DNA of 64,000 nt from Fimbriimonas ginsengisoli Gsoil 348 (GTDB lineage Bacteria; Armatimonadota; Fimbriimonadia; Fimbriimonadales; Fimbriimonadaceae). A program made the translations under genes and the position numbers. The stretch's first letter is position 1, and every line of letters begins with the position of its first letter. Under the pieces are notes generated by a model. The model ran no database searches and was not told where the DNA came from. It saw only the letters and a program-made list of their open reading frames with translations. The stretch covers positions 186,001-250,000 of the forward strand of contig CAMCVK010000003.1 of NCBI GenBank assembly GCA_945881865.1, read 5' to 3'. Positions 24,143 through 33,810 of the stretch are shown here, piece after piece.

Positions 24143-24148
24143 ATGATA
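24143..24148 (-). promoter_or_regulatory. -10 box of the trans-sulfuration gene
   Basis: TATCAT on the minus strand ends 6 nt before the ATG at 24136. The same hexamer at the same distance precedes the PhyH gene (12848-12853). Confidence 0.5.
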
Positions 24149-24197
24149 CAAACATCGGTCCCGATCCGACCGCCGCCGCCTAAGAATCGAAGGCAGA

Positions 24198-26891
24198 TCA
24201 GCCCGTGATCATTCCGGCCAAAATGGCTTCCGCCGCCGAGAGCGCATCCTCAATCTTTGCCGGCTCCTTTCCGCCCGCCGTACCGAACTCGGGTCGACCG
24301 CCACCACCGCCGCCCGTGATCTTGGCGACCTCGCGCAACAGGTTTCCGGCGTGGGCGCCTTTGGCCATCGCTTCCGGCCCAACCTTGCAGATGAAGGTCA
24401 CTTTTCCGTCCTGGGTAAGGGCAGCCAAGGTCACCTGGTTGGGTTGGTGGGCCGACTCTACCGCCTGATTGGCGACCTTAGGGTCGGTCTCGCCGAAGTT
24501 CCGCCGCCACAGGCTCACGCCGTTGACGTCAACGACGGCAACCTCGGCCGATCCGCCGCCGGTCAGGGCCGCCATCTCGGCCTTTTCGCGCTTCTTTCTC
24601 TCTTCTTTCAGTTGCTCTAGGGAGCGTTCCAGCGCATCTGCAACCAAAGGCACCGGCGCCTTCAGCCGTGCCGCGAGGTCGCGCAGAAGGTCAGATTCGG
24701 CACGAATCGCGCCGTAAGCGGCTTCGCCGGCCACCGCTTCGATGCGGCGGATTCCGCTGGCGGCGGAGTTTTCGCTGACAATTCGCACGAGACCAACCTC
24801 GGCGGCGGTTCGAACGTGGGTGCCACCGCAAAGCTCACGGCTGAACTCGCCGATCTCCACCATGCGCACGAAATCGCCGTATTTCTCGCCGAACAGCGCC
24901 ATCGCGCCGCGCGCCTTTGCTTCGCCAATCGGCAGGTCCACGTGCGTCACGACGTCGGCGTTCTGCAATGCCGCTGCGTTCATCAATTGCTCGACGGTCT
25001 GGCGCTGCTCCAGGGTCATCGGTGCGCCGTGGGTGAAGTCGAACCGAAGGTAATCCGGCCCGACGAACGATCCGGCCTGGCTGATGTGGGTTCCCAGGGT
25101 CTGCCGCAATGCCGCATGCAAAAGGTGCGTGGCGGTGTGGTGTCGCTGAATCCGCGCCCGTCGCTCCTGGTCGATTTCGGCGGTTACGATGGTGCCTAAT
25201 GCGGGGGGCTCCGCTTCGGCAAGCTCGTGCCACCAAACGCCGCTCGTCTTCGTGGTGCCGACTACTGACCACGTTTGATCCTCGCCGCGAAGCGTTCCGG
25301 TGTCACCGGATTGCCCGCCCGATTCCGCATAGAACGGCGTCTGGTCCAGCGAAACGAAAGCCTTGCCGTCTTTCGTGCGAACCCGGACAACCTTTGCCTC
25401 AGAAGACCCTTGCGAATAGCCAAGAAATGTGGTCTCGGCGGGCGCATCGGGGGTCGCCTCCTCTGCAAGCACGCTCAGGCCGCCGTACGCCGACGTCTCG
25501 CCTTGAGCGCCCCGGCTCCGGTCTTGCGCTTCCTTCAGCGAATCCTGATAGCCTTCGAGATCCACCGAAATCCCGGCCTCGGCGCAAAGCTCCTGGGTGA
25601 TCTCCAGCGGGAAGCCGAACGTGTCGTAGAGGTTGAAAGCCACCGCGCCGGGCAGCTGTCCCACCGTTGTCTCCAGCTCCGTTGCAAGCAGATCGCTTCC
25701 GCTTTTCAGGGTTCGGCGGAACAGGGCTTCCTCGTTGCGGAGGGTTTCCAGAATCACCGGTCGCCGCTCCTCAAGCTCGGGGTAGGCGTCCACCATGGCT
25801 TCAACAACGCCCTCGAAAACTTTGTGCAGGAAGGCGTCGGCGATCCCAAGGGCGCGTTGTCCCTTGAGAACGGCACGCCGAATGAGCCGCCGAACCACGT
25901 AGCCGCGCCCGTTGTTGCTGGGCAAAATCCCGTCGGCGATGCAGAAACTGGTGTTGCGGATATGGTCCCCGACCACACGGGCGGCCTGACCCTTCGGTCC
26001 GGCTTCCGTTGCGTAATCCAATCCGTCGCCGGTCAGCTCGTTCAGAATGCTGAAAATGGCATCGAAGGAGCCGTTTTCATAGACCGAGCTTTTGCCCGCC
26101 AGAACAAACGCGGTGCGGTCCAGGCCCATTCCGGTGTCAATCGAGCGGAAGGGAAGGTCCGGCATTCCGTCCTTAACCCAGCCTTTCGCGGTCGGGTTTT
26201 CGTGACCTTGCCACTCATATTGGATGAACACGTCGTTCCAGATTTCGACCCAGTTGCCCGCCGCGTCATCGGCGATCCAGTCCTCGCGGGTGTACGCGCC
26301 GGTTGGCGCGGGGCGATCTTTCGCCACCCAGTAAAACATCTCCGAGTTCGGGCCGCAGGGTCCGGGAGGGCCCTTGCTAAACGCACCGGCCGGCCAGTAA
26401 TTGGTCTCCTCACCAAGCCGGAAGACGCGCGTTGCGGGATCGATTCCCGTTGGGGCAATCCATTTGGACCACTCGGAAAAAGCCTCGTCGTCGGCCTCAA
26501 ATACGGTAAACGAAAGCTTGGCTGGATCGAGTGCGAGCCACTCGGGCGACGTCAAAAACTCCCAGGAGTACGCAATCGCCTCCGACTTAAAGTAGTCGCC
26601 AAACGAGAAATTCCCCAGCATCTCGAAGAACGAGAGGTGAGTCGCATCGCCGACTTCGTCAATGTCGTTCGTGCGCACGCACTTCTGAACCGTCGCGAGT
26701 CGCGGGTGGGCCGGTTTGGCCGTTCCGCGAAAGTACGGCTTGAATTGGATCATGCCCGCGCCGTTGAACAGCAGGCTTTCGTCGAGCCGCCCCGTAACGT
26801 CGATCGGCACGAGCGAACCGCTCGGGAAACGTTGGTGCCCCTTCGATTCAAAAAACTGGAGATACTTCTCGCGCAATTCGCGGACGGTCAT
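24198..26891 (-). CDS. alaS: Alanyl-tRNA synthetase
   Basis: An 897-residue class II synthetase that charges tRNA-Ala. The N-terminal aminoacylation domain opens with ELREKYLQFFESKGHQ and has motif 2-like ATVQKCVRTNDIDEVG and FFEMLGNFSFGDYFK. The editing domain has the zinc-like HTATHLLHAALR and CGGTHV signatures that hydrolyse mischarged Ser/Gly-tRNA-Ala. The C-terminal C-Ala region ends with the glycine-rich GGGGGGRPEFGTAGG. Length is typical (about 870-900). It diverges from the DUF6614 gene with only 25 bp between starts. Confidence 0.97.
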   Translation of the reverse strand: MTVRELREKYLQFFESKGHQRFPSGSLVPIDVTGRLDESLLFNGAGMIQFKPYFRGTAKPAHPRLATVQKCVRTNDIDEVGDATHLSFFEMLGNFSFGDYFKSEAIAYSWEFLTSPEWLALDPAKLSFTVFEADDEAFSEWSKWIAPTGIDPATRVFRLGEETNYWPAGAFSKGPPGPCGPNSEMFYWVAKDRPAPTGAYTREDWIADDAAGNWVEIWNDVFIQYEWQGHENPTAKGWVKDGMPDLPFRSIDTGMGLDRTAFVLAGKSSVYENGSFDAIFSILNELTGDGLDYATEAGPKGQAARVVGDHIRNTSFCIADGILPSNNGRGYVVRRLIRRAVLKGQRALGIADAFLHKVFEGVVEAMVDAYPELEERRPVILETLRNEEALFRRTLKSGSDLLATELETTVGQLPGAVAFNLYDTFGFPLEITQELCAEAGISVDLEGYQDSLKEAQDRSRGAQGETSAYGGLSVLAEEATPDAPAETTFLGYSQGSSEAKVVRVRTKDGKAFVSLDQTPFYAESGGQSGDTGTLRGEDQTWSVVGTTKTSGVWWHELAEAEPPALGTIVTAEIDQERRARIQRHHTATHLLHAALRQTLGTHISQAGSFVGPDYLRFDFTHGAPMTLEQRQTVEQLMNAAALQNADVVTHVDLPIGEAKARGAMALFGEKYGDFVRMVEIGEFSRELCGGTHVRTAAEVGLVRIVSENSAASGIRRIEAVAGEAAYGAIRAESDLLRDLAARLKAPVPLVADALERSLEQLKEERKKREKAEMAALTGGGSAEVAVVDVNGVSLWRRNFGETDPKVANQAVESAHQPNQVTLAALTQDGKVTFICKVGPEAMAKGAHAGNLLREVAKITGGGGGGRPEFGTAGGKEPAKIEDALSAAEAILAGMITG

Positions 26892-26904
26892 TTGGGCTAA
26901 AGGG

Positions 26905-26910
26905 TACCGT
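26905..26910 (+). promoter_or_regulatory. -10-like box of the DUF6614 gene
   Basis: TACCGT (TANNNT) ends 6 nt before the ATG at 26917, within the 25-bp gap shared with the divergent alaS gene. Confidence 0.35.
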
Positions 26911-26916
26911 CCGAGA

Positions 26917-27252
26917 ATGGACTACTACGACATCTGGGTGGACCTCGTCGATTCTTCCCGCGATCTTGAGTTCGTCGAGAACCTGGAAGGCTTCCTCGGC
27001 ACGCTGCGCGACGCCGGCGAAATCGAGGGGTACGTGTTAGCGCGGCGGAAATTCGGCTTCTCGCCCCCTGGATTCGGCGAGTTCCACGTGCGGATCTCGG
27101 CCAAAGATCTGGCACAGTTGGACCGCGCGTTCCACCACGCCGCCACCCGCGCTTTGCCGATCGAACCGAAACATGCCCGGGTATTCGAGATGGTAACGAA
27201 CTTCAAGAGCGCGCTCTACCGCGACTTCCCGGACCCGGTCCGTGAGCGATAG
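26917..27252 (+). CDS. DUF6614 family protein
   Basis: A 111-residue cytoplasmic alpha/beta protein. The pattern YDIWVDLVDSSRDLEFVENLE, then EGYVLARRKFGFSPPGFGEFHVRI and LDRAFHHAATR, ending FKSALYRDFPDPVRER, matches the DUF6614 family, which has no known function. A longer open frame runs through the divergent alaS promoter, but the family begins at ATG 26917. Confidence 0.7.
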   Translation: MDYYDIWVDLVDSSRDLEFVENLEGFLGTLRDAGEIEGYVLARRKFGFSPPGFGEFHVRISAKDLAQLDRAFHHAATRALPIEPKHARVFEMVTNFKSALYRDFPDPVRER

Positions 27253-27375
27253 ACCGGACTAAGGCCGCGACTTTATCCTTTCCTTATGCTTTTCCGAGCC
27301 GTGTAGATGGTGCCCTTACGGCCAGGTGCGTTCAAAAGATCAGGTTAACCCCAACGTTGGGAACCAGAGAACGCA

Positions 27376-28023
27376 ATGGAAGACAGCAAACTGATAGACA
27401 GCCTGAACGATCCCCACGAGGTTGGCGACCACCAACATGTAAATGAAGACGGCAAGACAGACGCCGAGCTTGCCGGAACGATCGGCGGCCTAGGCGGAGC
27501 CATCACCGGCCTCGTCGCCGGCGCGGCGGTTGGGCCGGTCGGCGCCGTAATCGGCGCGGCCGTCGGCGGCATCATCGGTGGCTTCGGCTCAAATGCGGCC
27601 GTTGCCGAAGTGGACAAACACGACAACGACTACACCCCGACGGGAGTTACGACTCCGGATGATACGGAAACCCGAATGGTCTCCACGCATCTAGGCGAGG
27701 ACTATGATCGGCTCGACCCGGCCGGAACACCTCGCGTTCCCATCGTGGGTGACCAAGTTCCGACCGGCGTGGTTTACCCGCCCCTGATCCCGAGCGACAC
27801 CCGCTACGGCTCGCTTTCCGATGTGCCCGCAACCGCCATCCCAGACTTGCACCACCCCTATGTCGGCGATGTTCCCCCGGTCGTCCTCAAAGAGACGCCG
27901 GAAGAGCGGGCGCGCCAAGAGCGAGCCCGAGAAGAAGAGGAGCGCAAGAGCTGGCCGGTCGATCCGGCAGATCCCGTGGTCGAAGAGCCAATCGCAATTC
28001 GACCGAACCCAAGCCTGTTTTAA
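27376..28023 (+). CDS. Glycine-zipper protein with Pro-rich tail
   Basis: A 215-residue protein. Residues ~35-80 form a glycine zipper (GTIGGLGGAITGLVAGAAVG and a second repeat-like run) of the kind that packs as a membrane hairpin. The N-terminal 35 residues are acidic and the C-terminal part is Pro-rich, ending in a charged helix (PEERARQERAREEEERKSW). There is no signal peptide. It resembles general-stress glycine-zipper proteins but I cannot name the family. A strong terminator follows. Confidence 0.65.
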   Translation: MEDSKLIDSLNDPHEVGDHQHVNEDGKTDAELAGTIGGLGGAITGLVAGAAVGPVGAVIGAAVGGIIGGFGSNAAVAEVDKHDNDYTPTGVTTPDDTETRMVSTHLGEDYDRLDPAGTPRVPIVGDQVPTGVVYPPLIPSDTRYGSLSDVPATAIPDLHHPYVGDVPPVVLKETPEERARQERAREEEERKSWPVDPADPVVEEPIAIRPNPSLF

Positions 28024-28030
28024 AACAGGC
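28013..28030. repeat. Perfect 18-bp palindrome over a stop codon
   Basis: GCCTGTTTTAAAACAGGC is a perfect palindrome spanning the TAA (28021-28023) of the glycine-zipper gene, 10 bp before the terminator stem. It could be an operator for the following small gene, or an mRNA end structure. Confidence 0.5.
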
Positions 28031-28040
28031 ACGTTGAACC

Positions 28041-28075
28041 GGCGGCGATGTCCACAGATCGCCGCCCCCTTTTTT
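28041..28075 (+). terminator. Intrinsic terminator directly before a small gene
   Basis: GGCGGCGAT (28041-28049) pairs with ATCGCCGCC (28058-28066), with an 8-nt loop, followed by CCC and six T. The next start codon lies 5-14 nt after the T-run, so this is either a true end with a separate downstream promoter or an attenuator. Confidence 0.8.
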
Positions 28076-28088
28076 GGAAATGACTGCC

Positions 28089-28301
28089 ATGCACGCCATC
28101 CCGATTCTCGATGACCACCTTGCGGACGAGGTCCGCACGAACTCCCGCGCAACGATCTATGTGCTCGGTGCCATTGGTGCCCTCGCGGTGAGCCTAGTAC
28201 TCTCACGCATGGGCCACCGCCGGACCAGCCGAACCGTGGCCGCCCTTGCGCCCGCTATGCTGATGTCTGGCTTCACCGAAAAATTCCTTAAGAACCGTTA
28301 A
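28089..28301 (+). CDS. Small membrane protein
   Basis: A 70-residue protein (ATG 28089; ATG 28080 is also possible). One or two hydrophobic segments ([18 protein letters not shown], then [18 protein letters not shown]) flank a basic loop (RMGHRRTSR), suggesting an inner-membrane hairpin. GGAA lies 9 nt before ATG 28089. The gene follows an intrinsic terminator with no space for a normal promoter and ends 3 bp inside the convergent DUF1552 gene. Family unknown. Confidence 0.5.
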   Translation: MHAIPILDDHLADEVRTNSRATIYVLGAIGALAVSLVLSRMGHRRTSRTVAALAPAMLMSGFTEKFLKNR

Positions 28302-29617
28302 CTCAGGTTCGAAAGGATGCCCGCGCCGCAGAAGTCTCGGTTGCCGAAACTAGTTACCCGGTGACCAAAGCCATGCGCCAAGGCCATTAGCAGGCGGTTG
28401 TGCGGAACGCGATCGTAGCGCAATGATCGGCCCATTTTGAACCCGAGGCCGCCGCCCACCAGAACGAACGGAATGTCATCCAAGGTGTGCGTGTTGCCTT
28501 GGCCAAGCTCGTTCGTCCAGATGATCGTGGTGTTGTCAAGCAACGTCCCGCTGCCGTCCGGCTCCTTGGTCTCCGACAGGCGTTTTGCCAAGTAGGCGAC
28601 CTGCTCGCAGTACCAATGGTTGATCTTCGTTAGCTTGTCTTGCGCGGCCTTGTTGGAATCCGGCTCGTGCGAGAGGTCGTGCTGACCTTCCCCAATCCCA
28701 AGCCAAGTGAACCGCGCCTGACCGACCGAGTTTGTGTACTGCAGGGTGGCAACCCGCGCTGAATCCGCCAGGAATGCGCTCACCATCAAGTCGAGTTGCA
28801 GCTTGCTGATCTTAGGCATGTTGTCGTTGTCGCGCCGTACGCCGGGCTCGAGGGCGGGCACCTTGTGGCCGACGTCCTGCTTCCGCGACGCCTGAATCTC
28901 GTTCTCCATCCCGCGCACCAGGTCAAGATGCTCTTCCAGGAGCTGCCGGTCTGCCTTGGCGATGCTTCCCTTCACCTTTGCCAGATCTCCCCGCAGGTCG
29001 TCCAGCACGCTGCGAAGGATGTCCTGATCCTTCATCTGGCCGTAGAGCTTGCCGAACATCTGGTACGGGTCGTCCAGCGGCGCGACCGGCTTGTTGGGTC
29101 CGGCGTAGACCATTCTCGTCCAAGTGTCGGCATGCTCCGGCACCATAACACCGAACTCCAGCGAGCCAAACCGCGTGCGGGTGAGCAACGACTTTTGCAG
29201 GTAGTTCTTCAGTTCCTGGTCAATCGAAATTCCGCTGGACCAGCCCGCCGGCGTGTCGGATCCGCCCTGAACGTTGCCAGGGAAAAGCTCCGTTCCCGTG
29301 AGCAAGCAGCCGATGCCGCGCATGTGGCCGTCGCCGTCACCCTTCACACGGTCACAAACGCCCTTGAGGATCAGCGTTCGGTCCTTGAAGGGCTCCAGCG
29401 GCTTCAGGCTTTCCTTAAGGACAAAGTTTGATCCCACGGCGTCGGGCCAGAACGTGTTGGGCACGATGCCATCCGGGCTGAAGATGATGACCAGCCGCTG
29501 TTTCGGCTTGGCCAGCGATTCGGCAAGGGCCAAGCTGGGCAATCCGGTGAGAAACGGCAGGGCGGCGGCGCCAATGCCAAGGTTTCGGAGGAACTCTCTT
29601 CGTGACGAATCGTTCAT
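28298..29617 (-). CDS. DUF1552 exported protein
   Basis: A 439-residue protein with a twin-arginine signal ([20 protein letters not shown]). Conserved blocks include [39 protein letters not shown] and [26 protein letters not shown]. This is the DUF1552 family, a sulfatase/alkaline-phosphatase-like fold common in Planctomycetes and Verrucomicrobia, encoded almost always next to a DUF1592-type cytochrome protein. That holds here, with an ATGA overlap. Function is unknown. Confidence 0.88.
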   Translation of the reverse strand: MNDSSRREFLRNLGIGAAALPFLTGLPSLALAESLAKPKQRLVIIFSPDGIVPNTFWPDAVGSNFVLKESLKPLEPFKDRTLILKGVCDRVKGDGDGHMRGIGCLLTGTELFPGNVQGGSDTPAGWSSGISIDQELKNYLQKSLLTRTRFGSLEFGVMVPEHADTWTRMVYAGPNKPVAPLDDPYQMFGKLYGQMKDQDILRSVLDDLRGDLAKVKGSIAKADRQLLEEHLDLVRGMENEIQASRKQDVGHKVPALEPGVRRDNDNMPKISKLQLDLMVSAFLADSARVATLQYTNSVGQARFTWLGIGEGQHDLSHEPDSNKAAQDKLTKINHWYCEQVAYLAKRLSETKEPDGSGTLLDNTTIIWTNELGQGNTHTLDDIPFVLVGGGLGFKMGRSLRYDRVPHNRLLMALAHGFGHRVTSFGNRDFCGAGILSNLS

Positions 29618-31950
29618 GGTTGCGGGCTCTTTTGGGCGGCGGGAAGCGAAGCCATCATGATCGAAACCATTAGGCTACGGATATTGTATTGGTCTTTTTT
29701 GAAAGAGGCTTGCAAATTTGGCAAGGTCTTTGCGCCGTAGGCGCGGATTGGCTGCTTCGTGAGATGCTGGAACAGCTTTTCGGTGAACGCGGCGTGCGTT
29801 TCGTCGCTATCCGCAAGGAACTTTGCCATGTCGGCGGCACCGGTGAATTTTACATTGGCACCGTTGCGGGCGAGATAGCTTCCAGAGGCGTCGATCGGCT
29901 TGCCGTTTTCCGCGTTTCGGATGCGGCCGATCGCGTCGTACCGCTCCAGCGTGAAGCCAAGCGGATTGATTAGCGAGTGACAAGAGTCACACATCGCCGG
30001 TTTCGTCTGCATCGCAACCCGGGCGCGCGTGGTGAGAGTGGGGTGGAGGCTCGCCGGCAGCGGAGTGAACGCTTCCGGCGGCGGAGCGAGAACGCGCCCC
30101 AGCATGTTTCGCGCGATCAGGACGCCGCGATGGATCGGGGAGCTACCCTCCAAGTACGCGTGCCGCGCCATGAGATACGGCTGCGTCAGCACGCCCGCGC
30201 GGTCGGGGCTTTTCACGGCCTGGAACGGCGCATCTGGCGGTAGGTTTCCGCCGTACAGCTTGGACAGACGTCCGTTGAGGAACTGCTGGTCGCTCAACAT
30301 CATCTCGCGGAAGCTGGCGTTCTTGCCCCCGGCGGTGCTGAGAAGAAACAGGTCCAGCGACGTCCGGAGGTCGTTCACCGTGGCGTCGTCGAAGCCCGGG
30401 TACCGCTTTTGGCTCTTGACGATATCGGGGATTTCGTCCACCTTGAGCCAGAGCATCAAAAAGTCGCGCAGTTTCGTCCACGAGCGGGGGTCGTTCGCCA
30501 TCCGCTCGGCCTGCCGCTGGATTCCCGCGCGGGTCGAAAGCTCTCCGCTTGCGGCGGCGCGGGTTAGCTCCGCGTCCGGAATCGAATCCCAAAGCCCGAA
30601 GGATAGTTCGCTCGCCGTCGTGTAGGGATCCTGCGGACCGCCCACTTCGCGATAGAGGAACCGGGGCGATTTCAAAGTTAGCAGCACGACGCGCTTCACC
30701 GCCGTTTCCAGGTTCGGCGACACGCGAAACTGCTTTTCGATAAAGGTTTGGTCGATCTCCTTCGTAAGCGGACGGCGGAATGCCCGCTCCAGGAACTTTC
30801 GGCAGTTCGCCTTCAGCTCTTCCACCTTTGCCGGGGGAACGGTCGCGGTGCCAACCTCCGCTCGCACGCGCGCCGCAAAGTGGTCGGCCAGCTCCAGTGC
30901 CGCCGTCGTGGTCGCGTCATCCCACGGCTTCGTGACGTTGTTGCCGCGCTCGTAGCCGATGCTGCGGTCGTCAGCCGGGAACGGCGAGGCGACAACGTAG
31001 CTCGGCCCGTTCGAAGCCGGGAACAGATATTGCGCCGGAATCGGCTCTACCGGGCCCTTTGGGCGCTTCCACATGAGCCGAACAAAGGCCGGTGTCGGCG
31101 GGGTTTTCTTCCGCGTAGCATCGTCGTTCACGCCCTGGGTGGCTTTCGAAAACTCCAATTGGATCGGATAGGCCCGACCCGCGAGAAGCACGGCATGCGC
31201 CCGGAAGTCGGTGTCCGAGCCCGACTTCACCCAGGCATCGATGAGCGGCTTCTCCACGCCATTGAAGTAGATGCGCGTCGCCTGGTCGGTCTGTACGATC
31301 AGCTCGTAGTCACCCGTGTCAGGAGCAAAAATGCTCCCTTGCCAGCGGATGGTGTAGTTATGGGCATCCACTTTGCCCGGCACGGGGCCGGTCGCGTCGA
31401 AGTTGAAGTTCACGCCAGCGTCGGTTCGCTCCAACGCGCGGCTGCCGCCGTTCATGTCTCGGCCCTTAAAGTACTCGCCCTTCAGGCCGCCCGCCGGACC
31501 CGGAACCACCGGCTTGCTGTCGCCGACGAGATCGGCAACGGCGTTTCGGAACTGCCGAACCGTCAGTCGCGAAAGCGTCACCCGCGCCGGGCGGTTTCGC
31601 TCTTGCGCCAGCGGCGAATAAAACTGCTCGTGCATGAACTCCGCGATTTTTTGCGCCTGCGCGGGCGGAGTCTTAACCGCTCCCGGCGGCATCGTCTTGG
31701 AGATAAATTTGCTCAGCTCGGAAACGGTTCGCGTGCCAACCAGCGGTTTGGGAAATCCGGCGCCACCCTTCCCGTTCACGCCGTGGCAAGGGGCGCAACT
31801 GGACGCGAAGAATTCGCTACCGGTTTTGCCCACTTTGGCGACCGGCGGTTTCTTGGGTTTCGGCGGCGGACTCTGCGATGCCCCAATCGCAAAGATCATC
31901 CACGACGACAACCCGAACGCGAATACGGACTGGGTTTTTAAGGAAGACAT
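29614..31950 (-). CDS. Planctomycete-type cytochrome c / PA14 / DUF1592 multidomain protein
   Basis: A 778-residue exported protein. After a signal peptide comes a c-type haem motif CAPCHG with PPGAVKTPP near its distal Met region, then DUF1587-like [20 protein letters not shown]14-type carbohydrate-binding segment follows ([14 protein letters not shown] to IQLEFSK). Next come DUF1595/1592-like blocks ([32 protein letters not shown]), DUF1588-like [12 protein letters not shown] with [20 protein letters not shown] (second haem-like CxxCH), and a C-terminal DUF1585 ([16 protein letters not shown]). It is co-translated with the DUF1552 gene. Electron transfer coupled to polymer handling is the usual speculation. 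Confidence 0.88.
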   Translation of the reverse strand: MSSLKTQSVFAFGLSSWMIFAIGASQSPPPKPKKPPVAKVGKTGSEFFASSCAPCHGVNGKGGAGFPKPLVGTRTVSELSKFISKTMPPGAVKTPPAQAQKIAEFMHEQFYSPLAQERNRPARVTLSRLTVRQFRNAVADLVGDSKPVVPGPAGGLKGEYFKGRDMNGGSRALERTDAGVNFNFDATGPVPGKVDAHNYTIRWQGSIFAPDTGDYELIVQTDQATRIYFNGVEKPLIDAWVKSGSDTDFRAHAVLLAGRAYPIQLEFSKATQGVNDDATRKKTPPTPAFVRLMWKRPKGPVEPIPAQYLFPASNGPSYVVASPFPADDRSIGYERGNNVTKPWDDATTTAALELADHFAARVRAEVGTATVPPAKVEELKANCRKFLERAFRRPLTKEIDQTFIEKQFRVSPNLETAVKRVVLLTLKSPRFLYREVGGPQDPYTTASELSFGLWDSIPDAELTRAAASGELSTRAGIQRQAERMANDPRSWTKLRDFLMLWLKVDEIPDIVKSQKRYPGFDDATVNDLRTSLDLFLLSTAGGKNASFREMMLSDQQFLNGRLSKLYGGNLPPDAPFQAVKSPDRAGVLTQPYLMARHAYLEGSSPIHRGVLIARNMLGRVLAPPPEAFTPLPASLHPTLTTRARVAMQTKPAMCDSCHSLINPLGFTLERYDAIGRIRNAENGKPIDASGSYLARNGANVKFTGAADMAKFLADSDETHAAFTEKLFQHLTKQPIRAYGAKTLPNLQASFKKDQYNIRSLMVSIMMASLPAAQKSPQP

Positions 31951-32067
31951 CCTCGTCTTTCGCGCAAGCATACACTTGCTTGACGACCGGCCAGGCCAAG
32001 CGTGGTCGCAAAATTGCTGGCCAACGCGCGAATTGCCGCCCGCTTCGTCAGAATGTTCTCAACTTCC

Positions 32068-33357
32068 ATGAGTGCTTCCCTCCTTATCGCGTCCGTTGCC
32101 TTCGGAATCCTGCCCGTTGCCCCCAGCCGGGTCGAGCTCATCACGCCGGTCCGCAACGCCACTTTCAACAAGAACGGCACCGCCCGCGAGCGCAAGCAGG
32201 GCGGCAACCCGCGCCTGGTCGACGGCACGTTTGTCTTCGACGGCTCGCAGGACGGCGACCGGCAGGTGGACCCACAAATCGCGGTCGGCGGCGGCCACAT
32301 TTTGCACGGCACCAACAGCGGGCTGATCATCTACGACAAGCAGGGCAAGTACGTGCAGGGCGTGCCGCAGCGCGAGTTCCTGGACGGCATCGACCCGAAG
32401 CTGTTCTTCGACGTGAACCATCGCGTCTTCGGTTTCGACCTCTGGGTCTACTGGGATAAGGAGAAGATCAAGCCGGTCAACATCTCCATTTCCGAGACGG
32501 CAAATCCGACCGGCGCGTGGAACACCTACCCGGTTCCGGCCCCGAATGGCGTGGATGGCGGCGCGATTGGCCACAGCCGAAAGTGGGTCGGCTACTCGTT
32601 CCCCGGCGGGCCGGAGGAATCCTTCGTGCTTTCGATGGCCGACATGAAGGCCGGAAAGCCGACCCGCGCCTACCACTTTAAGGGCAGCCTCGGTCACCCG
32701 GTTTCGACCCAAGACCGAAACGATGACCTCTACTTTGTCGCCCTCACCGATACCGAAATCGTGATCACCCGCGTGGCGGACGACGGAAAAGGTGCGCCGG
32801 TCGTTGCCTCGGTGGCGCGCCAATCGCACAAGTTCCGCTACTTTGAGTGGCCGCCGATGGCCCCGCAAAAGGGCACCGACCTGAAGACCGCGCCCGGCGA
32901 CCGAAACCCGAAGAACATCGTGCTGCAGGGCAAGCACATCTGGTTCTCGCAGACCGTGAACGTCGAGGGCCGCGCCGGAATCCAGTGGCATCAGGTTCGG
33001 CTGGACGGAAAGTTTGTGCAGAGCGGGCTGCTTTCGCACCCGCAGAACAGCTACATCCAGACCACGCTGGCGGTGAACAAGCACAACGACGTGTTGGTTG
33101 GGTTCCAAGAAACCGGGCCAAACATGTTCATCAGCCCGCGCTGCGCCTTCCGCCGGGCACGCGACCCCAAGGGGACGCTGCGGCCGATCATGCGCCTCGG
33201 CGAGGGTCTCGCCGCAACGAAGGGCGGCCCGTGGGGCGACTACAGCGGCTCGGTGATGGACGGCGACAACCGCGAAGACCTCTGGACGGTGCAAAGCATC
33301 GCCAGCGCGCGCGGCACCGGCGACACCGTGATCGCGAAAATTCCGTTCCGCAAGTAA
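32068..33357 (+). CDS. Secreted hypothetical protein, beta-propeller-like
   Basis: A 429-residue exported protein with a signal peptide (LLIASVAFGILPVAPS). The body consists of repeated four-stranded segments with Trp and Asp/Gly turns (VGGGHILHGTNSGLIIYDKQG, FDVNHRVFGFDLWVYWDK, SRKWVGYSFPG), and it ends in an RxLGEGLAATKGGPWGDYSG block. A propeller fold is likely but I do not recognise the family. ATG 32068 or ATG 32053 could start it. It is divergent from the DUF1592 gene, so it might belong to the same extracellular function. Confidence 0.6.
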   Translation: MSASLLIASVAFGILPVAPSRVELITPVRNATFNKNGTARERKQGGNPRLVDGTFVFDGSQDGDRQVDPQIAVGGGHILHGTNSGLIIYDKQGKYVQGVPQREFLDGIDPKLFFDVNHRVFGFDLWVYWDKEKIKPVNISISETANPTGAWNTYPVPAPNGVDGGAIGHSRKWVGYSFPGGPEESFVLSMADMKAGKPTRAYHFKGSLGHPVSTQDRNDDLYFVALTDTEIVITRVADDGKGAPVVASVARQSHKFRYFEWPPMAPQKGTDLKTAPGDRNPKNIVLQGKHIWFSQTVNVEGRAGIQWHQVRLDGKFVQSGLLSHPQNSYIQTTLAVNKHNDVLVGFQETGPNMFISPRCAFRRARDPKGTLRPIMRLGEGLAATKGGPWGDYSGSVMDGDNREDLWTVQSIASARGTGDTVIAKIPFRK

Positions 33358-33378
33358 CACGGGCGGGGCGGTCACCGT

Positions 33379-33384
33379 TAGACT
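33379..33384 (+). promoter_or_regulatory. -10 box of the pterin dehydratase gene
   Basis: TAGACT ends 6 nt before the ATG at 33391. The same hexamer at the same distance precedes the nitrilase-family gene at 46358. Confidence 0.45.
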
Positions 33385-33390
33385 AAGAAC

Positions 33391-33681
33391 ATGACCACCT
33401 TCACCTCGGAACAGATCGCCGCCGAACTTGCCTCCCGCCCGGGTTGGTCGGTGGAAAACGGCGAGCTTGCTCGCGCCTATACGTTTGAAACCTACCGGCT
33501 TGGGGTGCGGTTCGCCGTGGCCGTCGCCCAAAGCGCCGAGGACCATGACCACCACCCGACCCTGGTGATCGGCTACAAAACCGTGCTGGTGACGGTCTCA
33601 ACCCACGACGCGGGCGGCATCACGGCGAAGGACTTCTCCCTCGCCGACGCCGCCGACGGGCACTACGCTTCGATTACTTAA
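33391..33681 (+). CDS. 4a-hydroxytetrahydrobiopterin dehydratase
   Basis: A 96-residue PCD/DCoH enzyme that dehydrates the 4a-carbinolamine formed by aromatic amino acid hydroxylases and so recycles pterin cofactor. The active-site EDHDHHPTLVIGYKTV and the C-terminal STHDAGGITAKDF-LA are diagnostic. Length matches the family. No phenylalanine hydroxylase is adjacent, so the cofactor source is unclear; in many bacteria it serves molybdopterin or other pterin salvage. Confidence 0.92.
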   Translation: MTTFTSEQIAAELASRPGWSVENGELARAYTFETYRLGVRFAVAVAQSAEDHDHHPTLVIGYKTVLVTVSTHDAGGITAKDFSLADAADGHYASIT

Positions 33682-33767
33682 GCCACGACATGCAATTCCG
33701 CATGCGACGTTGAGGCCGCGAAGGTGCGTGAAGCAACGTTGGAGGCGGTGCCTTCCGAGCTGAAACT

Positions 33768-33776
33768 TGATATAAT
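33768..33776 (+). promoter_or_regulatory. Extended -10 promoter of the transglutaminase-like lipoprotein
   Basis: TG-A-TATAAT at 33768-33776 is a near-perfect extended -10. No -35 is obvious. It lies 34 nt before the first possible start at 33811. Confidence 0.6.
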
Positions 33777-33810
33777 CCCCGTTTGCAGGCTTCTGCACAA
33801 CGAATGAGGG

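Noticed and set aside
25275-26900. 541-codon open frame opposite alaS
   Set aside because: It is the complementary shadow of a certain alanyl-tRNA synthetase gene and its composition is Arg/Gly/Val-rich without domains.
30748-33555. Long antisense frames opposite the DUF1592 and propeller-like genes (about 400 and 500 codons)
   Set aside because: Both lack any recognisable domain, run over complete well-supported genes and cross gene boundaries.
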